Shown here piece by piece: positions 45,750 to 58,674 of a DNA stretch of 64,000 nt (its first letter is position 1; the number at the start of each line of letters is the position of its first letter). Position numbers and translations under genes: made by a program. This DNA comes from Ceratothoa steindachneri (lineage: Eukaryota; Arthropoda; Malacostraca; Isopoda; Cymothoidae). The stretch spans positions 172,802,040 to 172,866,039 of the forward strand of contig OZ018318.1 of assembly GCA_963969495.1 (NCBI GenBank), given 5' to 3'. The notes under the pieces are model-generated. The model did no database searches. It had not been told where the DNA came from and saw only the letters and a list, made by a program, of their open reading frames with translations.

Positions 45750-48700
45750 GGTCAGCAGATCTTGTTTCGTACATAGTGATTTGTGTCTCTTCATTTGTTT
45801 GGTTGCAATTATAATTACTGATTTGAGAACTACGGTGATATTATTGGCTGTATTGGGTTAATTTCCATTTTAGATTGTGTAGTTACTTCAGTGGAACTCT
45901 TGTAGTGGTACTTTGATTTTTATTCTTTCTCGATCATTACTCATTTTACCATATTCCTTTTTATACCGATTTTCCTTTTAGAAGTGTCTTTTAGGAAATT
46001 CTATACCACTTTCCTTTTTAAAATCTTTTTAAAATTAATGCTTTATATCTTCTGATGTTAGCTCTCTATTTCTTTTTAATGAGCTTGTTTAGTTCTGCTA
46101 ATTCAGTTTGTTGGTTGGTGTGGGTTGCATTAAGGTGTTTGCTTTTTTCCATTAGGTTTAAGTTTTTTTTTGTTGTTGTTCTTATATTGTGTTTCCGTGT
46201 TTTTTGAAACAGGGTCTCTCATGAGTTTCATCAAGTAAATTCTCATGGCTTGTATAATGCTAGTTTTATGGAGTTCAATGGAATTTAATGGAATTATCTA
46301 TGAAAATGGTGCTGGATTCTGCAACGAGGTTGTTCCAATCTTAATGGAATTATTTGAATATAATAGTTTTATTTCTTTCAAAGTCACATTCAGATAATTA
46401 TTCATTACAATTAATAAATACACCCATTTCCACACATATATCTTTAAAACCACATCAAAGTTACACTCCTCCCCTAAATATATCATCTTAATATAATAAT
46501 TCATGGTAAGGCATAAAGACCATCTTTAGAAGAAAATAGCTTTTCCATCACAGGTAACCGAAGGCTATTCAAAGGAAAGTTTGATGATATCAAATACCGC
46601 TTAGTGTATGTATGCTAGAAATTGCTAACCTCTACAATCATACAAGTCTCTCCCAAACCTAAACCTACTTCAATTTTATCGAGGGTATTTGTATCTGAAT
46701 TACACTTGAGGGGCACAATGAAGGAAACATTAACGTAAGTCTTCCTGAAGGAAAGAATGGAAATTTACACACAAGACGATGCTCTCTGTTAGCTTGAAGA
46801 GACTTGAGAGGTGTCGCGTTACTAAACAACTGCCTAAAATCGACCTGGCCGCACGCAAGGACCAGTTTCTGACTTTCCTATCAGCTCAGAGAGAGAAATT
46901 CCTTTGTTCACTCTCTCACGTATACGAGATACTAAACTAACTTCTTGACTTTTTGACCTTTCTAACTATTTTATTGTTTCCAATTTCGACAAACTTTCCC
47001 TCATTTCACCACGCTCCTATCTTCATGATCATATCTTCATTCCATTGTTTCTCTTCGCTATCGATAGTGTGATAAAAAAGTTTAAGCAAATACAAATCAT
47101 CGGACTTCAGAATTTCGCTGGAGACGGATTCATTAATTTTTATTATGGAACAGAGAAAATAAATTTATTGTGAAATTACTCGTACCATACTGACTGTGAT
47201 TTATTTTCTTCAGTGAGAGCCTAGAGCTCATTCGTACAACACCACATGTGGCTAACTTCCCTTAAATCTGAAAACGTGTGTTTATTAGATTTGGCTGTAG
47301 CCCATATGTATGTCAACTTGTTTTCATAACATTTGAAACCTAGACATTTTCACCATTTAAAATTACATCGATACCTTTGAAATGATAAATCTAAAGATTT
47401 CAGTTTTATGTTCTCTCTATAAAAATAATTTCTCCTTTCTTTCGAAATGTATTTAAGCAAAAATGCAAATTTGATAAAGATATATTAGATCTCTTACCTG
47501 TTTTTAGTTCTATTTTTACTATGTTACTAGGGGTTATTCAAATGAAAGTCAAGGCATCACCATCGAGTAAGGTGTGAGCCTGAAGAAACGAAATTGAGAT
47601 AATTTTCTTGGTATAGCTATGATACATCTCCATCCTAAGTGCATTTATAGTATAGATCTTTCTCTCAATATTATAGACAAGAAACCCTCCAGGGATTATA
47701 ACTTTCATTGCCAAACAAATATAACATAAGCAGCAATTTTAATAACTAACGTAAATTTTTGTTTTACATCAACTTCTTTTAATGGACCTTTTCCTGATTT
47801 CAATGGTGCAGAAATGTAGCGGAAAAATAAGTTATATAAGGTAATTATGGAAGTATTTAGGATGCTAGCAGTCAATGCAAGAATTTATGTAAGATCTAAA
47901 TTAAAAGTGACACAAAACAACATCACATTCAACGACAGGTAATAACTTGCTTGTAATGTGTTTATGTTATGCCACCAAATAATTCTTTTTATACATATCT
48001 TTCAATGCGAGAGTGTGGATATTAAATAAGAAATTTATAACAATAATCACCGAGTTCATCTTTGTCTCCTTCACTTGTACCATACGTTTAACATTACTAG
48101 GCAGACAAATTTTGTTAACAGATGCATCTTCATACCTATTGGATTTAAGGCGAACTAGTACTCATGACTTTCATAGAAGCATGAAGCAAATCGTGGGTTT
48201 CATCATTCTAAAGATAAGTATTTAAATTTTATAATTTGAAATGGATACAAATAAAGACTAGCTTTGAACCACGGCCGTACGGTCTGTCTTTATCAAGTTA
48301 TATGGCGTTCAAGTTATCAGTTTAACTGAAACAAACCAATTATGGTATTATTATCTTTTGTGAGTTTCCCAAAGATGGCTCTTGGTAGGTTTATTAAGAA
48401 TTTTGATAATCAAAGCTTTGTAAGATCGAAATTTTATTTCAGCTTTAATTAAAATTATTTCTAACATTTCATGCTAGCATATGCTGGATTTCTCTCTTAA
48501 TTATAAGGAAAAAGAATCGTGATTCACGAAAATGCAACTTAAAAGTTTGCATTCTTTTTTTAATTTATCCTCCACATAGATAAAAAAAAATAGCGATCTC
48601 TCTGCTTGGAGTCAAATTAATAAGAAATTCCATACATCCTTACACTACCTGGCGATTGAAATCGATTATTCAATTATTATTTTATCAAATGTTACGTACA

Positions 48701-49190
48701 TTTACTTAATATTTAAACATCTGTGAAGTTATACTTTCCTAAATTTTATCCTTCTATAAATAATAAAAACTCTTTGGGTTTATTTTCTTTTATATGACAA
48801 GAAGATATTTAAGATTAGGTTTGTTAGAAAATTCATGTTCTTCTCCCGAAAATACTATGAATTCTGTTCTCAAAATATGTTTTGATCTCTCTTGTGGATT
48901 TTTTTATTTTCATTTTTCATGAAAAATCCCCCCATGCTACCAAATATATAAAACAATCAGAAAGCCTCAAAAGTGTTTTTTGTTAAGTGAATTTACAGAA
49001 TAGACTAAAAAGTGCAGAAGAAAGATAACTTGCAATCTGGATCTTGTAACCATTACACAACGAAGGAAAGTATTATTGAAGTTTTTGGTTACCCAGAAGA
49101 AAAGCTTTATAAAATATTAGCGAAAAAACAGCAATATTTTCATATGGTTTGTTCCTTCAATACACACCAGATGCATATATTAAAATAAGC
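45750..49190. other. No gene identified
   Basis: About 3.4 kb of AT-rich sequence. Only short ORFs (46298-46504 minus, 48013-48225 plus) without recognisable motifs. No tRNA or repeat ends noted. Confidence 0.35.
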
Positions 49191-49321
49191 CTCAAAATTC
49201 ATTAAAGGTAATTAATGGAGTGACGAGAGGCGTTCGGGAAGGAAGTTGAAAATACGAGGGGGGGTCAATAAGTTTTGCAATTTGGATATAAGGAAACGAG
49301 AATATGAGGAAAAGTGTTCTA

Positions 49322-50356
49322 TTATTTTTCAATATAACTACCCTCGACTTCAATACACTTGCGCCACTTGTCCCTGAGGATTCGAATTCCCTGGACGGCG
49401 AGCTGGAAATCTTCATCGTCCCCAAACCGTCGTCCACGCCTTGCAGCCTTGAGCTGGCGGAATAAAAAGTAGTCGCTAGGGGATCCCAGTAATGGACCCA
49501 CATTCCATCACCTGTTACTATGCGTGACTAGAATCCCGCCGGGTCTTGGTTGTACAGGAGCAGCAGCTCATCCTAACTTTGACGACGTTGAAGTCGATCA
49601 TGGGGCGTGAGGTTTCGTGATGTTCCTAGGGACCCAACGGGAAGAGACCTTGGTCATGGCCAAATTGTCGTGAATGATGTTGATAACACTTCCATGTGAT
49701 ATTCGAAGTTATAGCTCGATTTCTTTGACCTTCACCGTCGATTTTCGAGGAGCATCCTCTCCACACGGGCCACATTGTCCTCGTCGACGGGCATCCTGCA
49801 TGGGGGGCATTTTCCTAGGGACCCAACGGGAAGAGACCTTGGTCATGGCCAAATTGTCGTGAATGATGTTGATAACACTTCCATGTGATATTCGAAGTTA
49901 TAGCTCGATTTCTTTGACCTTCACCGTCGATTTTCGAGGAGCATCCTCTCCACACGGGCCACATTGTCTTCGTTGACGGGCATCCTGGATAGGCGGCATT
50001 TTCCTAGGGACCCAACGGGAAGAGACCTTGGTCATGGCCAAATTGTCGTGAATGATGTTGATAACACTTCCATGTGATATTCAAAGTTATAGCTCAATTT
50101 CTTTGACCTTCACCGTCGATTTTCGAGGAGCATCCTCTCCACACGGGCCACATTGTCCTCATTGACGGGCATCCTGGATGGGAGGCATTTTCAAGGGACT
50201 CACGAACATATCGGAACTCCCTATTCCAGCGAGCAATGGTTGCATAGGAAGGAGTGGTGTTGGTGTACACTGCAACCATGCGTCCATAGATCTCTTTTGC
50301 ATTCTTGCCTTCCTTGGTCAAAAATTGGATCAGTGGGCGGTGCTCAACCTTCTCCA
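49322..50356 (-). pseudogene. Mariner transposase, N-terminal triplication and catalytic-core deletion
   Basis: It starts with MEKVEHRPLIQFLTKEGKNA (ATG at 50356), continues TPSYATIARWNREFR and RESLENASHPGCP, the mariner HTH region. The following segment (NVARVERMLLENRR in another frame) is present three times as 189-bp repeats. Then RNLTPHDRLQRRQS, DELLLLYNQDPAGF and RIVTGDGMWVHYWDP give the first catalytic Asp box (TGDE altered to TGDG). The sequence then jumps to the C-terminal RQLKAARRGRRFGDDEDFQL with IRILRDKWRKCIEVEGSYIE and a stop at 49322. The second and third catalytic Asp residues are missing, so it cannot transpose itself. Confidence 0.85.
49623..50190. repeat. Three tandem 189-bp repeats within the mariner gene
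   Basis: TTCCTAGGGACCCAACGGGA recurs at 49623, 49812 and 50001, a period of exactly 189 bp (63 codons). Units differ by only a few bases (for example CTCGTCGACGGG, TTCGTTGACGGG and CTCATTGACGGG; TTCGAAG or TTCAAAG), so the expansion is recent compared with the decay of the gene. Confidence 0.93.
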
Positions 50357-50539
50357 TTGTTGAAAAATCTTTGACTGACGATCTGCGATTAGCTACTGCT
50401 TCATAAATAGACGAGGCAGGATCGTAAGGCTGCAGGTCTTGACTTATCATAACTTGTCCTAACACCCCCACAAACAGCCATCCCCCTTCCTCTGTTTTGC
50501 CTTACCGATTCGCAAAACCTATTTACCGCCACTCGTATA

Positions 50540-51980
50540 TCGATAAGAACACGTCCATACTATATGTAGTAGAATGAGGTCGAATGGTGACCACGTGTCC
50601 TTCTGTACACACGTGGATACTGAGATCACCGTATGGAGCTGTGAAAGCATGGTTGAACCTGGGTAAGGAGGCGGCCGACACCATCATCACATGCCCCAAC
50701 TGTATTAGCCTAGGGACCGATGTCATCGCCCCCCCCCACGGCCACCTCTCCGCTAGCATTCTGGCTTTCTGCTCGAAAATTTAAATCTCTTGGGCATTCT
50801 AACCAACGTTATTACGATTACCCCTTCCTACGAAGGAGTCGCCGACTTTTCCCAGGCGCCTATACGACGCTTCAACTAAGTTTAGAGAGCAGCACTGTTA
50901 GACTTCCACCTACTCAGGCGAACGAGCTAAAGGACGCTCCCACTCCCCTCCAGCGGTAAATTCGATTCGAGTTGAAGGCTAAATCGATCCGTGAACTCTG
51001 CCTTAGTCAATCGGCAAGGACTTGACAATGATTCCCATCTCGGAAGGCGACAAGTGCTCCCTCGTCTGAATCAAGAGGTAAACTAACTTCTCCCGTCGCA
51101 TTCATCGTACACCAACTGGCTCCTTTTCTGCAACGAGCACGTAAAAAGTGGTAACAGTTGCCGCCTGCAGATTGATCTTAAATCTGGCTTATCCAATTGA
51201 TCCATTATATGTGTGAACGCCCGAGTTTAAAATCCCCCTTTAAACCACCAAACTGAATCTAACCTCTTGACTCCTTAAATTCACCTACCTGTATCGCGTG
51301 TGGACCCTTAATCCTGTCTGGGCGACCATTCCCTTTAAACCAAATTTTTGCGTAAATATAAATATCATTTTGTTGTTAGTAAAGATATATTTTCGTCATT
51401 GTCTTTTTTTTGCAACCCCAGCGCGTACCAGCGACCTGATAATCTTTGGCCAACTTGCATTCTGAAATATTTGTTTAAAAGGACCCCGCAAATTTAATAA
51501 TAAACCATCCCCACTGAACTCACAACAATTTCCTCTTTCACAACGGTCTTCAACCAACTTCGGTCCCAAGCTCCAAAGTATAGAGTCTGGTCATTCCACG
51601 ACTCTATCTATTCCTTGTAGTAGAAGATGATGGTCTTGGAACTGTAAATCAATTTATGGGCCCCTGTGCAGGCTATGAGTCGAATAATGGCCGTAGGATT
51701 CTTTGACCTGAAGGTCTTTTTATGGAGTCACAGATGGTTTATAAGTCTAAGCTTTTCTTTATTCCTACATTCAAGAAATGGGGTCATAAACAGCTAGACA
51801 ACTATGCTTCAGCTTCATGTCTGAGCATTGCGTATCCTTAATTAAACCATTGCTGCTAGTAGAACCATAACAATTGTGTTGGTCTGCGGGATACAATTAT
51901 TCTGCTTTCAGAAGATTATAGGTACAAGTTGGATCAGACGTTTAAATGAGTGCATTCATCATTAACATGGTCTGCTGAAC
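50540..51980. other. Unassigned GC-richer block
   Basis: 50540-51500 has balanced composition with overlapping ORFs on both strands (50523-50759 minus, 50584-50784 and 50720-50959 plus) and no recognisable domain. 51350-51420 contains TTAGTAAAGATATATTTTCG, slightly like the AT-rich end of the 693-bp units. It may be retroelement-derived. Confidence 0.3.
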
Positions 51981-51982
51981 AA

Positions 51983-52580
51983 AGTCGCGTGCTCTCACTT
52001 ATTCTGATTTATGACGTAAAGATATACAAAACTTTTAATAATTCCCGGAATAACCTTGGGAGGACCTTGACAATTATATCATTCGAAAGAAAATGTAAAA
52101 CAACATAAGGGTTTAAAATTTCGTTAGAATCGGCAGGATAATTATGATGTTATTGCCAAATAATTCCCAGGCTAGCCTTAGGGGGACCTTAGCAATTATA
52201 TCAATCAAAGGAAAATGTAATACAACAAGGGTTCCAAATTTTGTTAGAATTGATTGAATAGTTATGACGTTATGGCAAATAATTCCACGGCTAACCTTTG
52301 GCCGACCTTGGCAATTATTAAATGATTCCAAAGAGAATGTAAAACATAATGGTTTCAAATTTCGTTAGAATTGGCCGAAAAGTTACAATGTTATTACTCT
52401 GAAAAAATAATTGCAGGGCTAACCTTTGGAGGACCTTGGCAATTATATGATTCGAAAGAAAATGTAAAACAACATAATTTTTTCAAGTTTCGGTAGTAAT
52501 CGGCTCAATAGTTACAATGTTATTACCATAACAAAACTGCGCAAAACTAGGACCGACGCACCGACCGATCGACATAGATT
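51983..52580 (+). mobile_element. MITE with four internal about 120-bp repeats
   Basis: The left end AGTCGCGTGCTCTCAC matches the 45510-45747 MITE. GGACCTTGGCAATTAT-type units recur at about 52062, 52184, 52303 and 52431 (spacing 119-128 bp), each with GTAAAACAACATAA, TTTCGTTAGAAT and GTTATTACC-like words. The right part CCGACGCACCGACCGATCGA matches the partner, but the final TIR (GCACGCGACT) is missing or mutated. The other copy has one unit only. Confidence 0.8.
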
Positions 52581-52589
52581 TGCCCGTTA

Positions 52590-54565
52590 CTAAAAATTGT
52601 TTGCAAAATAATTTAAAAGCCTCGAAATCCCTCGTTCTATCGGCTGAACTTTCTCTTTCGGAAGGATCGCTTTATGCGCTATTTAACTATTTCCAAAGAC
52701 TTAGTACTAGACCGGATAATTTCGGAATAAATGTTACCCAATACGAGACTGTGCCATGTTTTTCCACCTAAAACACCTCATGAATATAAATACATGTAAA
52801 ACGGTTCAATCTCACTTACGCACACGTTTAAAATTATACATACACATTTACACAAGCTGTGATGTACAAATAAATTATTTTTTGCTCAAAGTGGTATAGT
52901 AATCAGAGCAGTGAATGTGGCGTGATTAATGAATAAATCTCTTCGACAATCACAGCCGAAGCTTTATTGTCTGGCGCATTTCTTGGATGTAATGGTTGTG
53001 GTAAACATAGACTCCTTTGAAGAATGGAAAGTAGTTTTATCATGACTCGTCTGCCAACTATTTGCTTTCTAATAGGTATAATTATTACAACATACTTCTT
53101 CATCAAATGGCGGAAGAAGTTAAAATATCAAAGGTTGCTATCATTCTAACACTAAGTTTTGCCTATACGATGCACATCGTTGGTGTAGTAAAAAATGTAG
53201 CATTATATGCTTCTAGAATTGTCTAATTCTTTTGCTTTTGAGGTAAACCTCCAAATCCATCTCTGGCCTCTTATAAAGGGTCTACCCGTAAATTTTTCTC
53301 TAATTCATAATCATAACCATCTTAAGAATATTATCTTCGGGATCTGCATTATTTATCATATCTTAGACATGTATATAAATTCCCCAGGAAAGTGATTAAA
53401 ACTACCTTTTATAAAATATTGTTTACTCGATTTTAGCATGTATCATGTCTAAGTAAGGTCGGATTATATTACCATTAATGGGGGGAAGAATGAAATAGCT
53501 TAATACATAACATTTCCAAGTTTTTCGTTCAAAAAGTATTGTAAAGAAGATAATAAGCATTAAATGGCAAACGTAATTTAATTGTAGCAGAGAATATATA
53601 GTTACCGTAAGTTGTAGCCAAATAAATAAGGAAATGTAGCGTAAATAACCTGAAAAAAATAATAAACAAAAGTCATGGATGATAAAATAGTTTGTCCTGA
53701 GGAGAGATAGAGAAGAAAACCTCGACAACTGTATTGTATATTATTCCTTTTCCTACAAAAAATAGATAATATTATGCAGGAGAGCAAAAAAACTAGCCTA
53801 GAAATGTTAGTGGCAGACAGCGACATCAAATGTTCCGATAATGAGTCATTCATTGTAAAGTCGGAATTCAGGCGGAAGTCCAGCAATGGGGTCCATTGAC
53901 TGAGAAGTCAGACACATGAGAAATAAATATATAATTAATCAAAAACATCAGAAATTAATTCTGTTATAAATATTCTGGGAAAGAGATACAAACAAATTGT
54001 TCCTCTACCCAATTTCTCTCAATTTTAATACCTACACTATTCATTACCTATGATCTATTTACTTATATAGAACGAATATCCAAACCATAGATCCAGCCCA
54101 ATGAGTCATATATTGCATTATTATATCGATTTTATAGATGCACTTTTTTGAGTAGCGGACAATTGCCAAAGTTTTTAAACTGTCCACAGTCCTAAATGTT
54201 TTCAAAACAAGATTGTCAGAGCAAAAACAGAATTTAGGACATCAGTTCTCATGCTTAATCATATCAACAGTTATTTCAGGAATTTTTCTCTCATTCCCCC
54301 AAAATATTTCAAATATAGAGAAAAATTAATTATTGTCAAAGTAAATACATATACAAATGAAGGAAAAAGTTTACTAAACTAACTGAAAAGATAATTTTTC
54401 ATTACCGTTTTTGCAAAAATTCTGATACACTCTGCTTTTGATCTTTCGTGAGGCTTACGTGTGTTATAAAAAAAGTTCCTTCAAGCAAACTTAAAGTTCA
54501 ACTTTCCATGCTTTTATAATTAAAATGTAATTTTTATTGTATGCATGTGAGTAGAAATGCAATGA
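52590..54565. other. No gene identified
   Basis: AT-rich. Overlapping minus ORFs at 53423-53886 are hydrophobic and unassigned. No repeat ends seen. Confidence 0.35.
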
Positions 54566-54574
54566 AAAGAATCT

Positions 54575-55290
54575 AGATCTCTCCTACGCGCGGTCACAAT
54601 AAGTCTGCCATCGCCAAGCGGCTTAACATCACCAGGATGGACGTCTACAGAGTAGCGGAGAGGGTGAAGAACAGGGAAGACCTCAAAAATCGTCCTCGTT
54701 CAGGCAGAACTTAAGTTGTCAACCCCTTGTCTGTGTGAACTGCCTTCGAAAGTGCTCCGAGGCTCAAAATGACTGCACTCGCAAAGAAGAACATGTTTTG
54801 CCAAGATGTCCAGTACCCTCAAGGAAGCGACGTGGAAAGGCATCTACTCAGCGAATATACGCGAGCACAACAGCGGGAGTTTCATAGCAATCGAAAGATC
54901 TAAACATTAAACGAAAAAAAAATGTGTGGTAAGTTTCGGCCATCACTTCTCCGAGGTAGGTCCATTACTTGTTAATGAACAAGCACCCGGCTTCGGTGAT
55001 AATGCTCAGCATCCCGGCTTAAAATGACTTCAAATGGCAGTCACCTGGCCTCAATCCCCTCGACTCCAGCGTGTAAGCGCATGTCAATGTCATGGCCTTC
55101 AGATCTGTACAGCAATGTCAACGAGCTATGTATGATCCTCCTTCAACCACGTGACCCAGCATGAGGTAGAACTTCGTCCGCAACGTGTCAGTGGCCTTCA
55201 GGTCTCGCCAGGTGAACATGTTCGCCTCTGAGGGCAGCCATATTGATTAATATCACAATATAAACAGTTATTTATTTAATAAAACAATAA
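54575..55290 (+). pseudogene. Mariner/maT-type transposase relic
   Basis: The plus frame reads HNKSAIAKRLNITRMDVYRV, then ERVKNREDLKNRPRSGRT and a stop, the HTH and linker (K-N-R-P-R-S-G-R) of a mariner-type transposase. Later pieces include LKMTALAKKNMFCQDVQ, and after a gap NGSHLASIPSTPAC (compare SPDLNPLD) and a C-terminal RAAILINITI segment. The order fits an element of about 0.7 kb that is internally deleted and heavily mutated. No TIR was located. Confidence 0.5.
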
Positions 55291-55652
55291 AAACGTATCT
55301 AACTGGATCAAAACTCGTTGTGTAATTTGTTAAAAGCGTCGGAACGCGTGTAACAGGAATTTTGCAAAACCTTTTATATATTCCAAATCGTTAAGATCCA
55401 ACAAATTAAATCTCTTGCAAAATCCCATAAACGACACATGTAGACATTGAAATACTTCGGAATACAAGTGTGTTTGCAATAATTCAATACAATTATTATA
55501 TTAAAATTTGGAAAAACCCCTCGTCCTTCATTGAAACGTATTTTCTTCCGGATGTAAATTAATAGATTGTATAGAATTTAAGTTCCACTTAATTAAATTT
55601 ATTTTTCTCCTTAGATTATTCTAAAACCAAAGTAATTACTGTTTTCTCGTAG

Positions 55653-56320
55653 CTTTTGCAACTTATATAACTCCCATCATTTTACTGTCTGTAAACTAAT
55701 TTTATTAAAATTTCTGTATAGAAGTAAGGAAGAGGCCAGTTTGAAGCAAATATTTTCACTTCTTGCTCTTCCGAATGCCAAACCATATCTCTCAAGGAGT
55801 AGACTTGCGAATATCTTCGCTGTCGTACTTCTGGGATTAAGAGAGGTAATTTACTTCGTTTTAATTAATGGCGAGTGAGGGAACGAAAGAGCAACGCAAT
55901 TTTGGGGGTTGGGAATTTTTCTGAAAAAGGCTCGTTCAATCTCTCATGTATGAGCGCTTGGAACGATGGAAAATGAAGTGAAGTTTTTACAACCTATAAA
56001 ACTCCCGTCATTTTACTGTTTGCATACTAATTTTATTAAAATTTTCGTATAGAAGTAAGAAAGAGGCCAGTTTAAAGAAAATATTTTCACTTCTCGCTCT
56101 TCCGAATGCCAAACCAAATCTTTCAAGGAGTAGACTTGCGAATACTTCGCTGTCGTACTTCTGGGATTAAGAGAGGTAATTTTCTTTGTTTTAATTAATG
56201 GCGAGTGAGGGAACGAAAGAGCAACGCAATTTTTGGGGCTGGAAATTTTTCTGAAAAAGGCTCGTTCAATGTCTCATGTATGAATGAGCCCTCTGGAACG
56301 GTGGAAAATAAGGGGAAGTT
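55653..56320. repeat. 331-bp tandem duplication
   Basis: CATCATTTTACTGTCTGTAA at 55675 and the following about 330 bases recur from about 56006 with modest divergence (shared AGGAGTAGACTTGCGAATA, GGCGAGTGAGGGAACGAAAG and AAAAAGGCTCGTTCAAT). Both copies are non-coding. There are two copies only. Confidence 0.88.
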
Positions 56321-56339
56321 AACAAATCTCATGTAATTT

Positions 56340-57185
56340 GATAAATCTGGTCTTTAATGCCATATAACCAATTTTACTTTTTGCGTGGTTGATAATAGAA
56401 ACGCTATAAATATGATAATAAAAGAACAACACAATTTTTTTTTTAAAATCAAATTAAATTCCATATAAGAATTCTCACATCTCATCAAAAGAAGAGCTTG
56501 ATACAATAAATCTCTTAATTTTAACCGAATTTATCGAATTTACATTATATTTTTGATTTTGTTAGAGATTTGTGAAAAACTGTTAAAATATAATTGTCGG
56601 ACGCGAATATTGTTCAGGTATAATGGTGTCGAGGTATTGGGTTTCCCTATTTTTATGTCAAAAAATTATATATTAATGACTTTAGCGCGTCAGTCTGATT
56701 ATACTACTTAAGAAGGGAAACCATTCCTCTATTCGCTGAGGCGACCTTTTAACTACTGTATTTATGAGAGTGCCACAGCGTTTAATCCGTTTTAAGGAAA
56801 GAGCCAGTCAACACGTAAGGATCTAGTGAAACACCAAGAATCAACCAAAAATATATCTTTTTAATTTATAAATTAACTCAAAATATTTATAATAACATAT
56901 ATAAGTTTAACATGGCTCGCAAAAATTGATTAGGGGCCTATTCCAGACGAGAGTCATGAACAACGCAGAGTAGGCTCCACGTAAATAAACCAATTGACAG
57001 TTAGTTAATTTATGGAGACCTTTTAGTATAGCGTTTAGCCACAATTTACGTTCCACTAATCTTAACTAACCATATGACACGATTCACTAAATATTATCTC
57101 TCCTTTAGTTAGCTTGGGTACTGTATTAAAAATCCTACTTAATCAAAACAAATATAAATAGTCATTCGGACTTACATGATCTTGA
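56340..57185. other. No gene identified
   Basis: AT-rich sequence with nothing recognisable. Confidence 0.35.
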
Positions 57186-57189
57186 AAGG

Positions 57190-58670
57190 ATCAGGGGTTG
57201 ATGGATGTCGCTATATTGGATTTTTCACGCTTCTTTGAGTTGCAGCGGCCGAATGGAGTTTTTCCACGAGATGGGGGGTGGAGAGGGGACACGATGTCAA
57301 ATTCTTGTTATAACTTTATCTGTGGTTATACGTTTAAAAGACGGAGAGAGGAGTTGTGCTCTCTGGCTCAAGGAGTACTTTTATGTGTAGCTCTTGAAGT
57401 CTTTTAGTATCCTCGTCTTTTTTGAAGGGTTGCCCAACTGGTGTTTTGGGATACGAGGTGATTTCGAAAGTACTTAAAAGTGGAACTTCCTCGGGTATTA
57501 ATTCTTCTTCTCTCTCAATTACTGAGATTGCAATTTGAGAGTCAATCGAGGGTGAGCGGGTCTTCTTTTCTCTTGCTCCCGAAATTCCTGTTTGGCACTA
57601 GGAATTGTGATCCAGCCAGACTTTTTACTAAGTCTGTGAAGAATAACTCGGTATGGCACCGATACGAAAACGTGACGAACTTCTCAGTTTTAGAAGTCGA
57701 TTTCGGAACTCGGTGAGGGACTGATCACCTTCATCTAGTCCTCTATCGTCTCTCACAGAATAATCTTTTCTCTTTCCTTATGGAGCTTATTTATAGACCG
57801 GCGAACGCCCCACCTAAGGAGGACGGGGCGAGGCCACTGAGGGGAGTGTGAGGGGTGGGCACCACGGATCCCAGGTCTGCTTCTAAATGAGAGGCACCGA
57901 CGACCGTTACCTTAGTTATTCTCGGTGTTCTTTTTGATCTGGCACCGCTTTTGGGAGCGCTTTAACCACGGGGCTCCGGACCTCGTAGGTAATCGGATCT
58001 TTTGAGAGATGCTTAATGGCCTTTTGTGGTTACCTTGGTCCTGCAGCTCGACTCGACTACCAACTCGGCGGGGAAGATCAAAGCCTTTCAGCAGTTTGAC
58101 TGTTAGTCAGACGACTAACGTTCTCACTCCCTTCATATTTTGGTACGTTACTCTCGCTCTCTCTGAAGAGGGACTTTAACATATATGTCCGCTTGGCCCT
58201 TTGTGTGGCGTTATGTTATAATCCCTCTACAAGTGGAAAAAATAAATAGATATTAGTATATGACTTTGGCTGGAGGGACATGTCTCTTTGGGCTTTCTTT
58301 TCCAACCATAGAGTAAAAGTTAAATACAAATATAAATTCTACCTTAACTGATAATTTCAGCTCGTAGGCGGGCCTAATTATTAGGAGTTTTTATACTCCT
58401 TCTTATAAAAAAACTATTCCGGATTCCTCTATTTTAATATTCCACATTCAAGGCAAATTGCAACATTTCTTCCTGTAGAAATGAACTAGGGAACGAAATT
58501 CCGTACACTAGAGTGAAAGTTCGTGCCTTAAGATTCCATATAGAGATAAGAAGCGGGACTTTTTTTTGTACCTCAATTCGTGACATACTTAAATAGTCTG
58601 TCCGCATAGGTTGTTGCTATCGGCAACCCCGATTACTCTATAAAATTTTTGGCGACCAGTTCATAGAGTT
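57190..58670. other. GC-richer unassigned block, possible LTR remnant
   Basis: Composition is distinctly richer in G+C from 57190 to 58210, with plus ORFs at 57198-57407 and 57480-57716 that match nothing I know. Near 58650 TTTTTGGCGACCAGTTCATA resembles the start of a primer-binding site after an LTR, and AATAAATA at 58241 could be a poly(A) signal. No second LTR copy was seen, so this is only a possibility. Confidence 0.25.
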
Positions 58671-58674
58671 AAAT

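Larger units (their letters stand above)
49255..50535 (-). mobile_element. Mariner-type transposon relic with TIRs
   Basis: Left end CGAGGGGGGGTCAATAAGTT (from 49255, TA before it). The right end reads inward as CGAGTGGCGGTAAATAGGTT (to 50535, TA after it at 50536-50537). Inside is a minus-strand mariner transposase with an expanded N-terminal segment and a deleted core. Total length 1281 bp. The orphan TIR at 4731-4780 belongs to the same family. Confidence 0.82.

Noticed and set aside
46060..46260. Non-LTR linker-like reading on the minus strand
   Set aside because: Weak Lys/Asn-rich match explained by composition, with no adjacent RT or endonuclease.
53423..53886. Minus-strand hydrophobic ORFs as a membrane protein
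   Set aside because: Two overlapping frames in AT-rich DNA. The hydrophobicity follows from T-rich codons.
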